Shown piece after piece: positions 18,027 through 28,791 of a stretch of DNA of 39,826 nucleotides; the stretch's first letter is position 1; the number at the start of each line of letters is the position of its first letter. A program made the position numbers and the translations under genes. Source of the DNA: Alphaproteobacteria bacterium MarineAlpha5_Bin7 (lineage in GTDB: Bacteria; Pseudomonadota; Alphaproteobacteria; HIMB59; GCA-002718135). Under the pieces are notes generated by a model. It ran no database searches. It was not told the DNA's origin and saw only the letters and a list, made by a program, of their open reading frames with translations. The DNA lies in NCBI GenBank assembly GCA_002938195.1, contig PTKX01000009.1:1-39826 (forward strand), written 5' to 3'.

Positions 18027-19511
18027 ATGTTTATAGGAATAGATTTAGGAACCTCATCAGTAAAAACAATTTTAATTGATGCAAATCAAACTTCATTATC
18101 AACTCATATTGAGAATATTGAATTATTTAATCCAAGTGTAGGGTATTATGAGCAAGATCCTGAAAGTTGGTACGATGCAACAATAAAATGTTTTAATAAA
18201 ATTAAAACAGAGAAACCAAAAGAATTTTCAGCAGTTAAAGCAATAGGGATTTCAGGACAAATGCATGGAGCAACATTAATTGATAAAAATAATAAAGTTC
18301 TGCGTCCGTGTATTCTTTGGAATGATACTAGATCATTTAAACAATGTACTTATATGGAAAATACATGTTCTTCTTTAAGAAAAGAATCTGGAAATATTGC
18401 TATGCCTGGATTTACAGCTCCAAAAATATTATGGGTTAAGGAAAATGAAAAAGAAATTTTTAACAAAATTCATAAAGTCTTATTACCAAAAGATTACCTT
18501 CGATTTAAATTAACAAATACTTTCTATACTGATATGTCAGATGCATCAGGAACTTTGTGGTTAAATGTAAAAGAGAGACGTTGGTCAAAGACTTTATTAA
18601 ATTTAACTGATTTATCAGAAGACCATATGCCAAGATTAGTAGAAGGAAATCAAAAAACGGCTATAGTAGATAAAAAACTAGCTAATGAATTAGGGTTTAA
18701 AAATGATGTTTTAATTGCTGGTGGAGCAGGAGATCAGGCTGCTGGCGCAACTGGTGCAGGAGTAATAAAATCTAATCAATCGGTAATTTCTCTTGGAACA
18801 TCTGGAGTATATTTTTCACCAACAAATGAATTTATATCTAATACTAAAGACGCAGTTCATTCATTTTGTCATTGTATACCCAAAACATGGCATCATATGT
18901 CAGTGATGTTAAGTGCAACAAATTGTTTAGATTGGATAAGTAAAATTTGTGGATTAAATATTTCAGAAACAATGAAGAAGATAGAAAATTTCTCAAATTA
19001 TAAATTTGAATTAAATTCTACTCCATATTTTTTACCTTATTTAAGTGGCGAGCGAACACCTCATAACAATGCGTATCTTAGAGGATCTTTTCATTTACTT
19101 AATACTTCTACAGATACTGATTCATTAATTTATTCTGTTCTCGAGGGTATTAGTTTTGGAATCAAAGATGGATATGAATCTACTCACTCTGTTAGCCCAA
19201 AAAGTGAGGAAATATACTTGATTGGAGGGGGCTCAAAAAATATATTTTGGGCTAACTTAATTTCATCAACATTGAATCAATCTATTTTAATAGGTGAAGA
19301 TGCTAATTTGGGACCAGCTTTAGGAGTTGCTAGACTAGCCATGCTTTCTACAGAAGATTTCTCACTAAATGAAGTGATTAAAAGTATGAAAATAAAAAAA
19401 GAATGTTCTATAGATAATAATTTATGCGAAAGGTTAGATAAAAGGTATAAAGTTTGGAAACAAATTGTTAATATTAATAAACCTATAGCTAGTAAATTAA
19501 TGGAGAATTAA
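18027..19511 (+). CDS. xylB: Xylulokinase (FGGY family)
   Basis: GIDLGTSSVKTILID, GISGQMHGATLIDKNNKVLRPCILWNDTRS, GGAGDQAAGATGAG, ERTPHNNAYLRGSF. Confidence 0.92.
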   Translation: MFIGIDLGTSSVKTILIDANQTSLSTHIENIELFNPSVGYYEQDPESWYDATIKCFNKIKTEKPKEFSAVKAIGISGQMHGATLIDKNNKVLRPCILWNDTRSFKQCTYMENTCSSLRKESGNIAMPGFTAPKILWVKENEKEIFNKIHKVLLPKDYLRFKLTNTFYTDMSDASGTLWLNVKERRWSKTLLNLTDLSEDHMPRLVEGNQKTAIVDKKLANELGFKNDVLIAGGAGDQAAGATGAGVIKSNQSVISLGTSGVYFSPTNEFISNTKDAVHSFCHCIPKTWHHMSVMLSATNCLDWISKICGLNISETMKKIENFSNYKFELNSTPYFLPYLSGERTPHNNAYLRGSFHLLNTSTDTDSLIYSVLEGISFGIKDGYESTHSVSPKSEEIYLIGGGSKNIFWANLISSTLNQSILIGEDANLGPALGVARLAMLSTEDFSLNEVIKSMKIKKECSIDNNLCERLDKRYKVWKQIVNINKPIASKLMEN

Positions 19512-19513
19512 TT

Positions 19514-20827
19514 ATGAGTGAATACTTCAAAGATATAAATCATATAAAATTTGAAGGTCCGGAAAGTGAAAATCCGTTAAGTTTTAAATTTTATAATGAA
19601 GATCAAGTAGTTTTAGGAAAAACTATGAAGGAGCATTTTCGCTTTGCTACTTGCTATTGGCATACATTTACCTGGCCAGGATTAGATCCTTTTGGAGGAC
19701 CAACTCTTGAAAGACCATGGATGCAAGTAGGCGATCCTCTTAAAATGGCTGAGATTAAGCTTGATGCAGCTTTTGATTTTTTTAATAAAATCAAAACTCC
19801 TTTTTTTTGCTTTCACGATAGAGATATTGCACCTGAAGGCAATACATATAAAGAAACAAAAAAAAATTTAGATCACATAGTCGAGTTAATGGAAAAGAAA
19901 ATGGAAGAAACCAAGATGAAATTATTATGGGGTACTGCAAATGCATTTTCTCATAAAAGATATATGTCTGGAGCTTCAACAAATCCTGATCCTGAAGTAT
20001 TTGCATTTGTGGCTACTCAAGTTAAAAATTGTATGGATATTACAAAAAGATTAGGAGGCGAAAATTATGTTTTGTGGGGAGGAAGAGAAGGTTATGAAAC
20101 TATATTAAATACTAACATGAAATTAGAAATGGATAATTTATCAAGATTTTTAGAATTAGTAGTAGATTATAAACATAAAATTGGCTTTAAAGGTTTAATA
20201 CTTCTAGAACCAAAGCCACATGAGCCAACTAAGCACCAATATGATTTTGATGCTGCATCTTGCTTAGCCCTTATACGCAAAGCTGGATTAGAGAAAGAAG
20301 TAAAACTAAATATTGAAGTTAATCATGCAACTTTATCTGGACACAACTTCGAGCATGAAATTGCTTATGCCATTGCAAATAATGCGCTTGGCAGTATTGA
20401 TATAAATAGAGGAGATACTATGCTGGGATGGGATACAGATCAATTTCCAAATAATCCAGCGGACTTAATTTTGGCATTTTACCATATATTTTCTAATGGC
20501 GGTCTTAAAAATGGAGGTTTTAATTTTGATGCAAAAATTAGAAGACAATCTATTGATCCTGAAGATTTATTTTATGCTCATATTGGAGCAATGGATGTTT
20601 GCGCTAAAACTCTGATTGCTACAGAAAAATTAATCAATGAAGGCATTCTTAGTAAACATATTGATGAAAGATATTCAAATTGGTATAAAGATTTAGGAAA
20701 TTTTATCCATGATAAAAGTACAAACTTAGAAAAAATTTCTCAGTTAGTAGTAGAAAATAAAATTAATCCAAAGCCAAAATCGGGCCAACAAGAGTTGTTA
20801 GAAAATATTTTAAATAAATATTTATAA
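19514..20827 (+). CDS. xylA: Xylose isomerase
   Basis: FRFATCYWHTF, FFCFHDRDIAPEG, YVLWGGREGYETILNTNMKLE, LLEPKPHEPTKHQYDFD. Confidence 0.96.
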   Translation: MSEYFKDINHIKFEGPESENPLSFKFYNEDQVVLGKTMKEHFRFATCYWHTFTWPGLDPFGGPTLERPWMQVGDPLKMAEIKLDAAFDFFNKIKTPFFCFHDRDIAPEGNTYKETKKNLDHIVELMEKKMEETKMKLLWGTANAFSHKRYMSGASTNPDPEVFAFVATQVKNCMDITKRLGGENYVLWGGREGYETILNTNMKLEMDNLSRFLELVVDYKHKIGFKGLILLEPKPHEPTKHQYDFDAASCLALIRKAGLEKEVKLNIEVNHATLSGHNFEHEIAYAIANNALGSIDINRGDTMLGWDTDQFPNNPADLILAFYHIFSNGGLKNGGFNFDAKIRRQSIDPEDLFYAHIGAMDVCAKTLIATEKLINEGILSKHIDERYSNWYKDLGNFIHDKSTNLEKISQLVVENKINPKPKSGQQELLENILNKYL

Positions 20828-20836
20828 TTTGAAATT

Positions 20837-21769
20837 GTGAAAACATTTAGAATTAATTCAACTACTAGTTTTAATGAACCGGGTTTAAACTTGGCCATTG
20901 GTAATTTTGATGGAGTGCATGTTGGACATCAAGTTGTTATAAAAAAACTTGTTAAAGAATCAAAAAAAATAAATTTTAAGTCAGCTATATTAAGTTTTAT
21001 GCCTCATCCAAGACAATATTTTACAAATAACTATGAGGATTTTAATATTATAGATGAGAATGAAAAAATAACTTTATTTAAAAATTTGAATATTGATTAT
21101 TATATTTCTTTAAAATTTGACTCTAATTTAGCCTCATTAAGTCCAGAAAAGTTTATTCAAGATATTTTAGTTGAAAAACTTAAAGTAAAAAATATCACAG
21201 TTGGATATGATTTTAAATTTGGGAAAGACAGAAAAGGAAATACTGATCTTTTACAGAAATTATCAAATCAATATAATTATAAAGTCTCAATTATTGATCA
21301 AATCAAAAGTGAAAAAGATTCTTTAGTTTATTCTTCATCTTTAATTAGAAAAAAAATAAAGGAAGGAGATTTTGAAGGTGTGTCATCAATGTTAGGAAGA
21401 AATTGGCGTTTAAGTGGCGAGGTAATTCATGGTGATAAAAGAGCTAGTAAAATCAATTTTCCTACAGCCAATATAATTCCTAAAAAAATTATTAAACCAA
21501 AAAGAGGAGTATATGCTATTAAAGCTATATATTTGAACAATTTATATAAAGGTATCGCAAATTTTGGTTATAGACCGACTATTAAAGGAAAAATATTGCT
21601 TCTCGAAGCTCATTTATTTAATTTTGATCAAAATATATATTCTAAGGATTTGACTGTTGAATTTCTAACATTTATTAGAGAGGAGAAAAAATTTAATGAT
21701 TTTACATCCTTAACAAAACAAATTCAAAAAGATATTCAAATAGTAAAAAAGTATCATTCAGAGAAATAG
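20837..21769 (+). CDS. ribF: Bifunctional riboflavin kinase/FAD synthetase (GTG start)
   Basis: IGNFDGVHVGHQ, SSSLIRKKIKEGDF, NFPTANI, KRGVYAI; upstream of ileS. Confidence 0.93.
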   Translation: MKTFRINSTTSFNEPGLNLAIGNFDGVHVGHQVVIKKLVKESKKINFKSAILSFMPHPRQYFTNNYEDFNIIDENEKITLFKNLNIDYYISLKFDSNLASLSPEKFIQDILVEKLKVKNITVGYDFKFGKDRKGNTDLLQKLSNQYNYKVSIIDQIKSEKDSLVYSSSLIRKKIKEGDFEGVSSMLGRNWRLSGEVIHGDKRASKINFPTANIIPKKIIKPKRGVYAIKAIYLNNLYKGIANFGYRPTIKGKILLLEAHLFNFDQNIYSKDLTVEFLTFIREEKKFNDFTSLTKQIQKDIQIVKKYHSEK

Positions 21770-24547
21770 ATGGAATATAAAAATACAATTTTTTTACCCA
21801 AAACATCTTTTGAGATGCGAGCAAATCTTCCCTTAAAGGAACCAAAAATTTTAGAAAATTGGGATAAACAAAATATTTATAAAAAATTAAGAGAAAATTC
21901 AAAAGGTAAAGAAAAATTTGTATTACATGATGGCCCCCCGTATGCAAATGGGCACATTCATATGGGAACAGCTCTTAATAAAATATTAAAAGACGTAATA
22001 GTTAGAACGCAACAAATGACCGGTAAAGATTCAATTTATGTTCCAGGTTGGGACTGTCATGGTTTGCCCATTGAATGGAAAATTGAAGAAGAGTATAGAA
22101 AAAAAGGAAAAAATAAAGATGATGTTCCTATTGTTCAATTCAGGAAAGAATGCAGGGAATTTGCAGAAAAATGGATTAATATCCAAAAAAAAGAATTTAG
22201 AAGACTGGGTGTAGAAGGTGATTGGGATAATCCTTATCTAACGATGTCAAATGAAGCCGAAGCGCAAATAGTAAGAGAATTAGGAAAATTTTTACTCGAT
22301 GAAAGTTTATATAAGGGGGCAAGACCTGTTTTATGGTCAGTAGTTGAAAAAACTGCGTTAGCAGATGCTGAAGTAGAATATGAAGATCATACTTCTAATA
22401 CTATTTACGTTAAGTTTAAAGTCAAACAAAGTAAAATAAACGAACTTGTTGATAACAATCTACTTATTTGGACTACTACTCCGTGGACAATTCCTGGCAA
22501 TAGAGCCTTAGCTTACAGTTCAGAAATACAATATACATTAATAGAAATTCAAGAAACTACTGAAACTAGTTTAGCGAGAATAGGCGATAAAATTGTAATT
22601 GCTGAAGAATTAAAGCAAAATGTATTTCAAGAAGTTGGTATAAATAAATTTAGTGTAATAAAAAAATTCATTGGAAAAGAATTAATCAATACAGTCTGTG
22701 AACATCCTTTTAAAGAAATTGGTTATGATTTTAGTATCAGAGCTCTGGAAGCTGATTTTGTGACGTTAGAACAAGGTACTGGAATAGTTCATATAGCTCC
22801 TGGACATGGTGCCGATGATTATAATTTAGGAATAAAAAATGGCATTGATGTAGTTCAAACTGTTAACGATGACGGAAAATACAATGAAAATGTAAAAGGA
22901 TTTGAGGGAGAGCATGTATATAAAGTTGATTTAAAAATAGCTGATAAACTTAAGGATTTAAATAAACTTATTTACTTAGGTAAGTTAAGACATAGTTACC
23001 CGCACTCTTGGAGATCTAAAGCACCTTTAATTTTTAGAAATACTCCTCAATGGTTTATCTCTATGGAAAAGCAAAACTTAAGAGAAAAAGCTTTAAAATC
23101 TATAGATGTTACAAAATTTTACCCTCCCCAAGGTCAGTTGAGATTAAGATCAATGATAGAGACAAGACCTGATTGGTGCATTTCAAGACAAAGAGTCTGG
23201 GGTGTTCCATTACCTCTCTTTGTTAATAAGAAAACAGGACAACCTTTGAGGGATCAAAATGTTATAAATAGGATAGCTGATATATATGAAAAAGAGGGAA
23301 GTGATTCTTGGTTTATTAAAGACCCTGAATATTTTTTAGGCAAAGAATATAATTCTGAAGATTACGAACAAATAAAAGATGTAGTTGAAGTTTGGTTTGA
23401 TAGTGGGTCAACGCACGCATTTTGTTTAGAAAAAAGAGATGATTTAAAATGGCCTGCCTCTATGTACTTAGAGGGAAGTGACCAACATAGAGGATGGTTT
23501 CATTCTTCCTTATTAGAATCCTCTGGAACCAGAGGAAGAGCACCCTACGAAAGTGTGCTAACCCATGGATTTGTAGTTGATGGCAAAGGAAGAAAGATGT
23601 CTAAATCTTTAGGCAATGCTATGACGCCAGATGATATTTTAAAAAAATATGGCGTAGATATTTTAAGGCTATGGGTTGTTGCTTCAGATTATTATGATGA
23701 TTTAAAACTTGATAACTTTATTTTACAAGCGCAAACAGACTCTTATCGAAGAATAAGAAATACTTTTAGATACTTAATTGGGAATTTACATGAGTTTCAA
23801 GATAAAGAAAAGATTTCTATATCTGAATTTCCTGAATTAGAAAAATATATATTACACAGATTATGGGAAGTTGATCAAATTATTCAAGAATGTATTGATA
23901 CATATAATTTTCATTTAATGTTTACTACTTTATTAAATTTTTGTTCTAATGACTTATCTTCTTTTTATTTTGATATAAGAAAAGACACTATTTATTGTGA
24001 TACTCATTCTTCAAATAAAAGAAGAGCTGCAAGAACATTGCTAGATATACTTTTTGATTTTTTAATTCGTTGGTTAGCCCCTTCTTTAGTTTTTACTTGT
24101 GAAGAAGCTTGGCAAGCAAGAGGGAATAATACAAGCATTCATCTTAAAGATTTTCTTAAGGCTGAAAATAGTTTTAAAAATCATCATTTATCAGAAACAT
24201 GGCAAACCGTTAAAAATATACGTAAAGTTATTACTGGGGCATTAGAAAAAAAACGTGCAGATAAATATATTGGTTCTAGTTTAGAAGCCCATGCTGAAAT
24301 ATATTTAGATAATAAATTAAAAAAACTAATGCAAGATGTAGATTTTTCAGAAATAGCTATAATTTCTTCTTTTGAAATAAAAGATATCAATGAGTCCTTA
24401 AATTATTTTAGTCTAGATGAAATAGAAGGTGTGTCTGTAAATATAAGTAAAGCAAGTGGAAGTAAATGCCAAAGATGTTGGAAATATGAAAAGGAAATTA
24501 ACTCAAGAACCATTTGTCAAAGATGCGAAGATGCAATATCTATATAA
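21770..24547 (+). CDS. ileS: Isoleucyl-tRNA synthetase
   Basis: PPYANGHIHMGTALNK, GWDCHGLPIEWK, GRKMSKSLGN, C-terminal zinc-finger CQRCWKY...CQRC. Confidence 0.97.
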   Translation: MEYKNTIFLPKTSFEMRANLPLKEPKILENWDKQNIYKKLRENSKGKEKFVLHDGPPYANGHIHMGTALNKILKDVIVRTQQMTGKDSIYVPGWDCHGLPIEWKIEEEYRKKGKNKDDVPIVQFRKECREFAEKWINIQKKEFRRLGVEGDWDNPYLTMSNEAEAQIVRELGKFLLDESLYKGARPVLWSVVEKTALADAEVEYEDHTSNTIYVKFKVKQSKINELVDNNLLIWTTTPWTIPGNRALAYSSEIQYTLIEIQETTETSLARIGDKIVIAEELKQNVFQEVGINKFSVIKKFIGKELINTVCEHPFKEIGYDFSIRALEADFVTLEQGTGIVHIAPGHGADDYNLGIKNGIDVVQTVNDDGKYNENVKGFEGEHVYKVDLKIADKLKDLNKLIYLGKLRHSYPHSWRSKAPLIFRNTPQWFISMEKQNLREKALKSIDVTKFYPPQGQLRLRSMIETRPDWCISRQRVWGVPLPLFVNKKTGQPLRDQNVINRIADIYEKEGSDSWFIKDPEYFLGKEYNSEDYEQIKDVVEVWFDSGSTHAFCLEKRDDLKWPASMYLEGSDQHRGWFHSSLLESSGTRGRAPYESVLTHGFVVDGKGRKMSKSLGNAMTPDDILKKYGVDILRLWVVASDYYDDLKLDNFILQAQTDSYRRIRNTFRYLIGNLHEFQDKEKISISEFPELEKYILHRLWEVDQIIQECIDTYNFHLMFTTLLNFCSNDLSSFYFDIRKDTIYCDTHSSNKRRAARTLLDILFDFLIRWLAPSLVFTCEEAWQARGNNTSIHLKDFLKAENSFKNHHLSETWQTVKNIRKVITGALEKKRADKYIGSSLEAHAEIYLDNKLKKLMQDVDFSEIAIISSFEIKDINESLNYFSLDEIEGVSVNISKASGSKCQRCWKYEKEINSRTICQRCEDAISI

Positions 24548-24553
24548 TTATTT

Positions 24554-25009
24554 GTGAAAAAATTATTTATATTATTTTTATTAGTTTCAGCTGATTTGTT
24601 AGTAAAAAGCTTTGTTTACGAAAATATCCAATTAAACTCTTTTATTAATATTCTTCCATTTTTAGAAATAACACATATTCATAATTATGGTATATCATTT
24701 GGCTTATTATCAGGGTTAATTTCAAAAGAAATTATAATAATCATTAGCTTAATTATTACTTCTATAATTTTTTACTTATACATCAAATCCTTTGATAAAA
24801 TTGAAAAATGGGGATTACTAATTATTATAGCGGGGGCAATTTCTAATATAGTTGATAGGGCATTAAATGATTATGTTTTGGATTTTATTCATTTACAATA
24901 TAATAACTATTATTGGCCTGCATTTAATTTTGCAGACATTTATATTACGATTGGAGTATTGCTAATTTTATATAAAGTTGTAATAGATTTAAAAAAAAAT
25001 AAGATATGA
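24554..25009 (+). CDS. lspA: Lipoprotein signal peptidase II
   Basis: Downstream of ileS; NYGISFG, GAISNIVDRALNDYVLDFIH, FNFADIYI. Confidence 0.92.
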   Translation: MKKLFILFLLVSADLLVKSFVYENIQLNSFINILPFLEITHIHNYGISFGLLSGLISKEIIIIISLIITSIIFYLYIKSFDKIEKWGLLIIIAGAISNIVDRALNDYVLDFIHLQYNNYYWPAFNFADIYITIGVLLILYKVVIDLKKNKI

Positions 25010-25551
25010 TAAAAATTAAGCGATTTTATATATTAATATTAGTAATAACTATTTTTTTGACTTCTTGTTCTCAAATACGTGAAAGTGCAGGAGTAAATAG
25101 AAAATCAATTGATGAATTTAGAGCATATGAAAATCCTCCGCTAATTCTGCCACCAGATTTTAATCTAACAGCGCCAGATCAACTGAAGGAAAAAAATATA
25201 GATGATGTTGAAAAAGATTTAGCAAAAGAAATATTATTTGGCTTAGAGGTTGAAACACAAGAGGAAAAAAAAGAATTTACAACAATGAATACAATACTTA
25301 ACAAATCTGAAGCAACAAATGTTTCAGATGATATTCGTAGAGATATAGATGAAAATTTTGCTTCAAAGAAAAAAACTAACAACATTTTTAAAATAGAGTG
25401 GGAGAATGAGCAAGAAGTGTTAGATGCTGTTAACGAATCAAAAAGAATAAGAGATAAAAATTTTGAAGGCGAATCAATTGCAGAAGGTGAAGTGCCAATA
25501 AAAACTGAAAAAAGTAAAATTAAAAAGAAAAAACGTTTTATATTTTTTTAG
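25006..25551 (+). CDS. DUF3035-like (BamF-type) lipoprotein
   Basis: Lipobox FLTSCSQ, then FRAYENPPLILPPDFNL; overlaps lspA by 4 nt. Confidence 0.72.
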   Translation: MIKIKRFYILILVITIFLTSCSQIRESAGVNRKSIDEFRAYENPPLILPPDFNLTAPDQLKEKNIDDVEKDLAKEILFGLEVETQEEKKEFTTMNTILNKSEATNVSDDIRRDIDENFASKKKTNNIFKIEWENEQEVLDAVNESKRIRDKNFEGESIAEGEVPIKTEKSKIKKKKRFIFF

Positions 25552-25554
25552 GAT

Positions 25555-26790
25555 ATGAAAGAATTATTAATAAAATATAATAATATAAATTTCGAAAATC
25601 TTTTTAAAAAAAATAAAAAAAATCATCATGTAATAAATGAAATAAAAAATATTTTATTAAATTTACCTGCATTTAAAATAATAAAAGATCGCAAAAAACT
25701 AAATAAAACTATTAATATTGCAAAAAATTTTTCGAGAAATAAAAAGAATATAATTATTTTTGGTACTGGGGGATCTAATTTAGGAGCGATGGCCTTAATC
25801 AATATTTTACAAGGTAAAGAAAAAAAAAATATATTTTTTTATGATAATATAGATCCAATTTTTTTTGAAAATTCTATAAAAAAATTAGATATAAATCAAT
25901 CAGGCTTTATCATTATTTCTAAATCAGGGAAAACTCCTGAAACTTTAAGTCAACTTGGGTGTTTAATAGAGTTATTTAAAAATAAATATAATTTAAAAAA
26001 GATGTTTCAAAACTCTCTTATAATAACTGAAAATAAAGAAAGTCCACTGAGAATGATTGCTCTTAACAATAAATGCCCTATTTTGGATCATGAATTTGAT
26101 ATTGGCGGTAGATACTCAGTTTTTTCAAATGTTGGTATTATCCCATCTGTTATCGCTGGAGTTGATGTTACAAATTTTTATAAAGGAGCAGAAAATATAA
26201 TTTCAAAAATAAACAACAATTCCTTTTATAATTTTATTAAATTTTCTGAAATATTTTCACTTAATTCTAAAAAAAATTCATTAGTAAACAGTGTGATTTT
26301 TACTTATTCTGATGCCCTCTATTATTTTGGTAAATGGTATTTACAATTGTGGGCTGAAAGTATTGGCAAAGAAGGATTAGGAATAACTCCCATTCACGCA
26401 GTTGGTACCACTGATCAACACAGCCAATTACAACTTTTCCTTGATGGGCCCAAGGATAAATTTTTTACTTTTATAACAACTAATAATTCAAAATTAGGTT
26501 TAAAAATAAATAAGAAAATTATGGAAAATCATAATTTATCTTTTCTAGCAGGTAAAAAAATGGGTGATTTAATGGAAGCGGAACAAAAGGCAACTATAGC
26601 TACTTTCAAAGCTAGAGGCCTAAAATTTAGAGAAATCAGTCTTCCTAAAGTAAATGAATTCTATCTAGGTCAAATTATGACAATAAGCATGATAGAAACT
26701 GTAGCAACTTGCTTATTTTTTCAAATCAATCCATTTGATCAACCAGCCGTGGAGCAGGGTAAAATATTAACAAAAAAATACCTTAGTTAG
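25555..26790 (+). CDS. pgi: Glucose-6-phosphate isomerase
   Basis: FGTGGSNLGA, GGRYSVFSNVGIIP, AVGTTDQHSQLQLFLDGP. Confidence 0.9.
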   Translation: MKELLIKYNNINFENLFKKNKKNHHVINEIKNILLNLPAFKIIKDRKKLNKTINIAKNFSRNKKNIIIFGTGGSNLGAMALINILQGKEKKNIFFYDNIDPIFFENSIKKLDINQSGFIIISKSGKTPETLSQLGCLIELFKNKYNLKKMFQNSLIITENKESPLRMIALNNKCPILDHEFDIGGRYSVFSNVGIIPSVIAGVDVTNFYKGAENIISKINNNSFYNFIKFSEIFSLNSKKNSLVNSVIFTYSDALYYFGKWYLQLWAESIGKEGLGITPIHAVGTTDQHSQLQLFLDGPKDKFFTFITTNNSKLGLKINKKIMENHNLSFLAGKKMGDLMEAEQKATIATFKARGLKFREISLPKVNEFYLGQIMTISMIETVATCLFFQINPFDQPAVEQGKILTKKYLS

Positions 26791-27352
26791 TTTTTTTTAT
26801 AAATAAAATTTTTGTTTTTCCATAAAATTTTTCATTAAAAACATTTAAACAAGTTGGAACTTCAATGACAGTATTTATTTCACATTCAGCAACTATGATA
26901 GTCTTTTTAGAAATTAAATTATTTTTTAACAAAGATTTTAAAATATTAGCAATTACATTCATTTCATATGGGGGATCGATAAAAATTACAGAAATACTAT
27001 TTATTATTATAGAAAAATTAGACTTATTTAAATCTTCTTTAATTATTTGAAAATTATTATTTTTACAAATTTTAATACAGTTATTTTTTAAAATATTAAT
27101 CACTTTTTCTGATGACTCAAAAAAATAACAAAATTTAGCTCCTCTTGAGATTGCCTCCAAACCTAATGCACCAGTTCCAGCAAAAAGATCTAAAAAAAAC
27201 TGATCTTTATAAATATTATTATTATTTTTTAAGGAAGTACTTTCTAAGATTGAAAAAATCGATTCTCTTTTTTTTGAAGAAGTTGGCCTAACTAGTTCTT
27301 TAGGAACTTCTATTTTAGTTTTTTTATTTTTTCCTCCAATGATACTGACCAT
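26783..27352 (-). CDS. rsmD: 16S rRNA (guanine966-N2)-methyltransferase
   Basis: RPTSSKKRESIFSIL, FLDLFAGTGALGLEAISRGA, FIDPPYE. Confidence 0.9.
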   Translation of the reverse strand: MVSIIGGKNKKTKIEVPKELVRPTSSKKRESIFSILESTSLKNNNNIYKDQFFLDLFAGTGALGLEAISRGAKFCYFFESSEKVINILKNNCIKICKNNNFQIIKEDLNKSNFSIIINSISVIFIDPPYEMNVIANILKSLLKNNLISKKTIIVAECEINTVIEVPTCLNVFNEKFYGKTKILFIKKTN

Positions 27353-28041
27353 TATAAAATCTCTAGATCTTTAATTTCTTGAATTTCGCCTTTTTTTTGT
27401 TGGTTGAGTTTATATTTACCATATTGAATTCTTATTAATTTAATAATTTTCCACTTAAAATATTTACAAATATTTCTAATTTCTCTATTTTTACCTTCTT
27501 TAAGTTTAACGATTAAATAGGTATAATTTTCTGTGCTTTTTTCTATATTAACTTTTATTTTTTTATAATAAATGTCGTCTATTACTAAACCTTTATTAAT
27601 TTCTGATATCATTCTCTTGTTAACAATACCTTTGACTATCAACCTATATATTCTTAAAATATTTGAACTTGGCAATTCAAATTTTCTTGCTAAGTCTCCG
27701 TTATTTGTTAACAATAATAATCCCTCACTCATATAGTCCAGTCTTCCAATTGAAATTAGCCTAGGTAAATGTTTCGGCAATATGTCAAATATTGTTTTTC
27801 TTTTTTGAGGATCTTTGTTTGTGCAAATGATCTTAGTGGGTTTATATAATTTCCATAACTTAATTTTATTATTTAATTTTATTATTTTATTTTTTACAAT
27901 GATTTTATCTTTTAGATTAACATTGATATTGGGCTTACTACATAATTTGTTGTTTATATAAACTTTTCCATCTAGAATTAATTTTTCAGCGTCTCTTCTT
28001 GAGCAATACCCAGAATTAGAGATATATTTGGCTATTCTCAT
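27352..28041 (-). CDS. rRNA pseudouridine synthase, RsuA/RluB family
   Basis: N-terminal S4 domain (MRIAKYISNSGYCSRRDAEKLI), ISIGRLDYMSEGLLLLTNNGDLA. Confidence 0.9.
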   Translation of the reverse strand: MRIAKYISNSGYCSRRDAEKLILDGKVYINNKLCSKPNINVNLKDKIIVKNKIIKLNNKIKLWKLYKPTKIICTNKDPQKRKTIFDILPKHLPRLISIGRLDYMSEGLLLLTNNGDLARKFELPSSNILRIYRLIVKGIVNKRMISEINKGLVIDDIYYKKIKVNIEKSTENYTYLIVKLKEGKNREIRNICKYFKWKIIKLIRIQYGKYKLNQQKKGEIQEIKDLEIL

Positions 28042-28754
28042 TTATTTTTAGAAGCAAAAGTTATAAAATTAGATATTATCAATTTATCAGATTTAGTAAT
28101 TAAAAACTCTGGATGCCACTGAACCCCAATACACCAATCATTTTTTATATTTTCGATTGATTCTATAATCCCATCATCTGCTGTACCGCTTGTTATTATG
28201 TCTTTGCCTAATTTTTTTACTGATTGATGATGGGCGCTATTAACTTTTATTTTTTTTCTTTTAATAATCTTATATAATTTTGAATTTGTATTTATATCAA
28301 CAAAATGGCTAGTTTGATTTCTGGGATTCTTTTGCTCATGTTCTATGGCTTTGTTATTACTTTTTTTTATGTCTTGTATTAATGTTCCTCCACAACTGAC
28401 ATTTAATAATTGTTCCCCACCACAAATTCCCAGTATTGGAATATTATTTTCTATGCATATTTTGCATATTCTCATTTCAAATATTGTTCTTTTAGTTTTA
28501 ATATTTCTAGAAAAAATATTTTTTTTTTCATAAAAGGATGGATTTATATCAAAATCTCCTCCTGTAATTATAATTCCGTCTACTATAGAAAAAATATCTT
28601 TTAGGTTTGTTAATGAATAAAAAAGAGGGAAAGGAATTCCTCCAAATTTTAAAATTGAATGAAGATAATTTTTTCTTATAGCGTACCATGGAAATTTCGA
28701 ATAATAACCAGAATTTTCTTCATCAAGTGTTATGCCAATTATGGGTTTTTTCAT
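28038..28754 (-). CDS. Class I glutamine amidotransferase-like gamma-glutamyl-GABA hydrolase (peptidase C26 family)
   Basis: IPILGICGGEQLLNVSCGG nucleophile elbow, VNSAHHQSVK, GVQWHPEF. Confidence 0.87.
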   Translation of the reverse strand: MKKPIIGITLDEENSGYYSKFPWYAIRKNYLHSILKFGGIPFPLFYSLTNLKDIFSIVDGIIITGGDFDINPSFYEKKNIFSRNIKTKRTIFEMRICKICIENNIPILGICGGEQLLNVSCGGTLIQDIKKSNNKAIEHEQKNPRNQTSHFVDINTNSKLYKIIKRKKIKVNSAHHQSVKKLGKDIITSGTADDGIIESIENIKNDWCIGVQWHPEFLITKSDKLIISNFITFASKNK

Positions 28755-28791
28755 TGTAAAGTAATATTAATGTTATAATTTATCATTCAAA

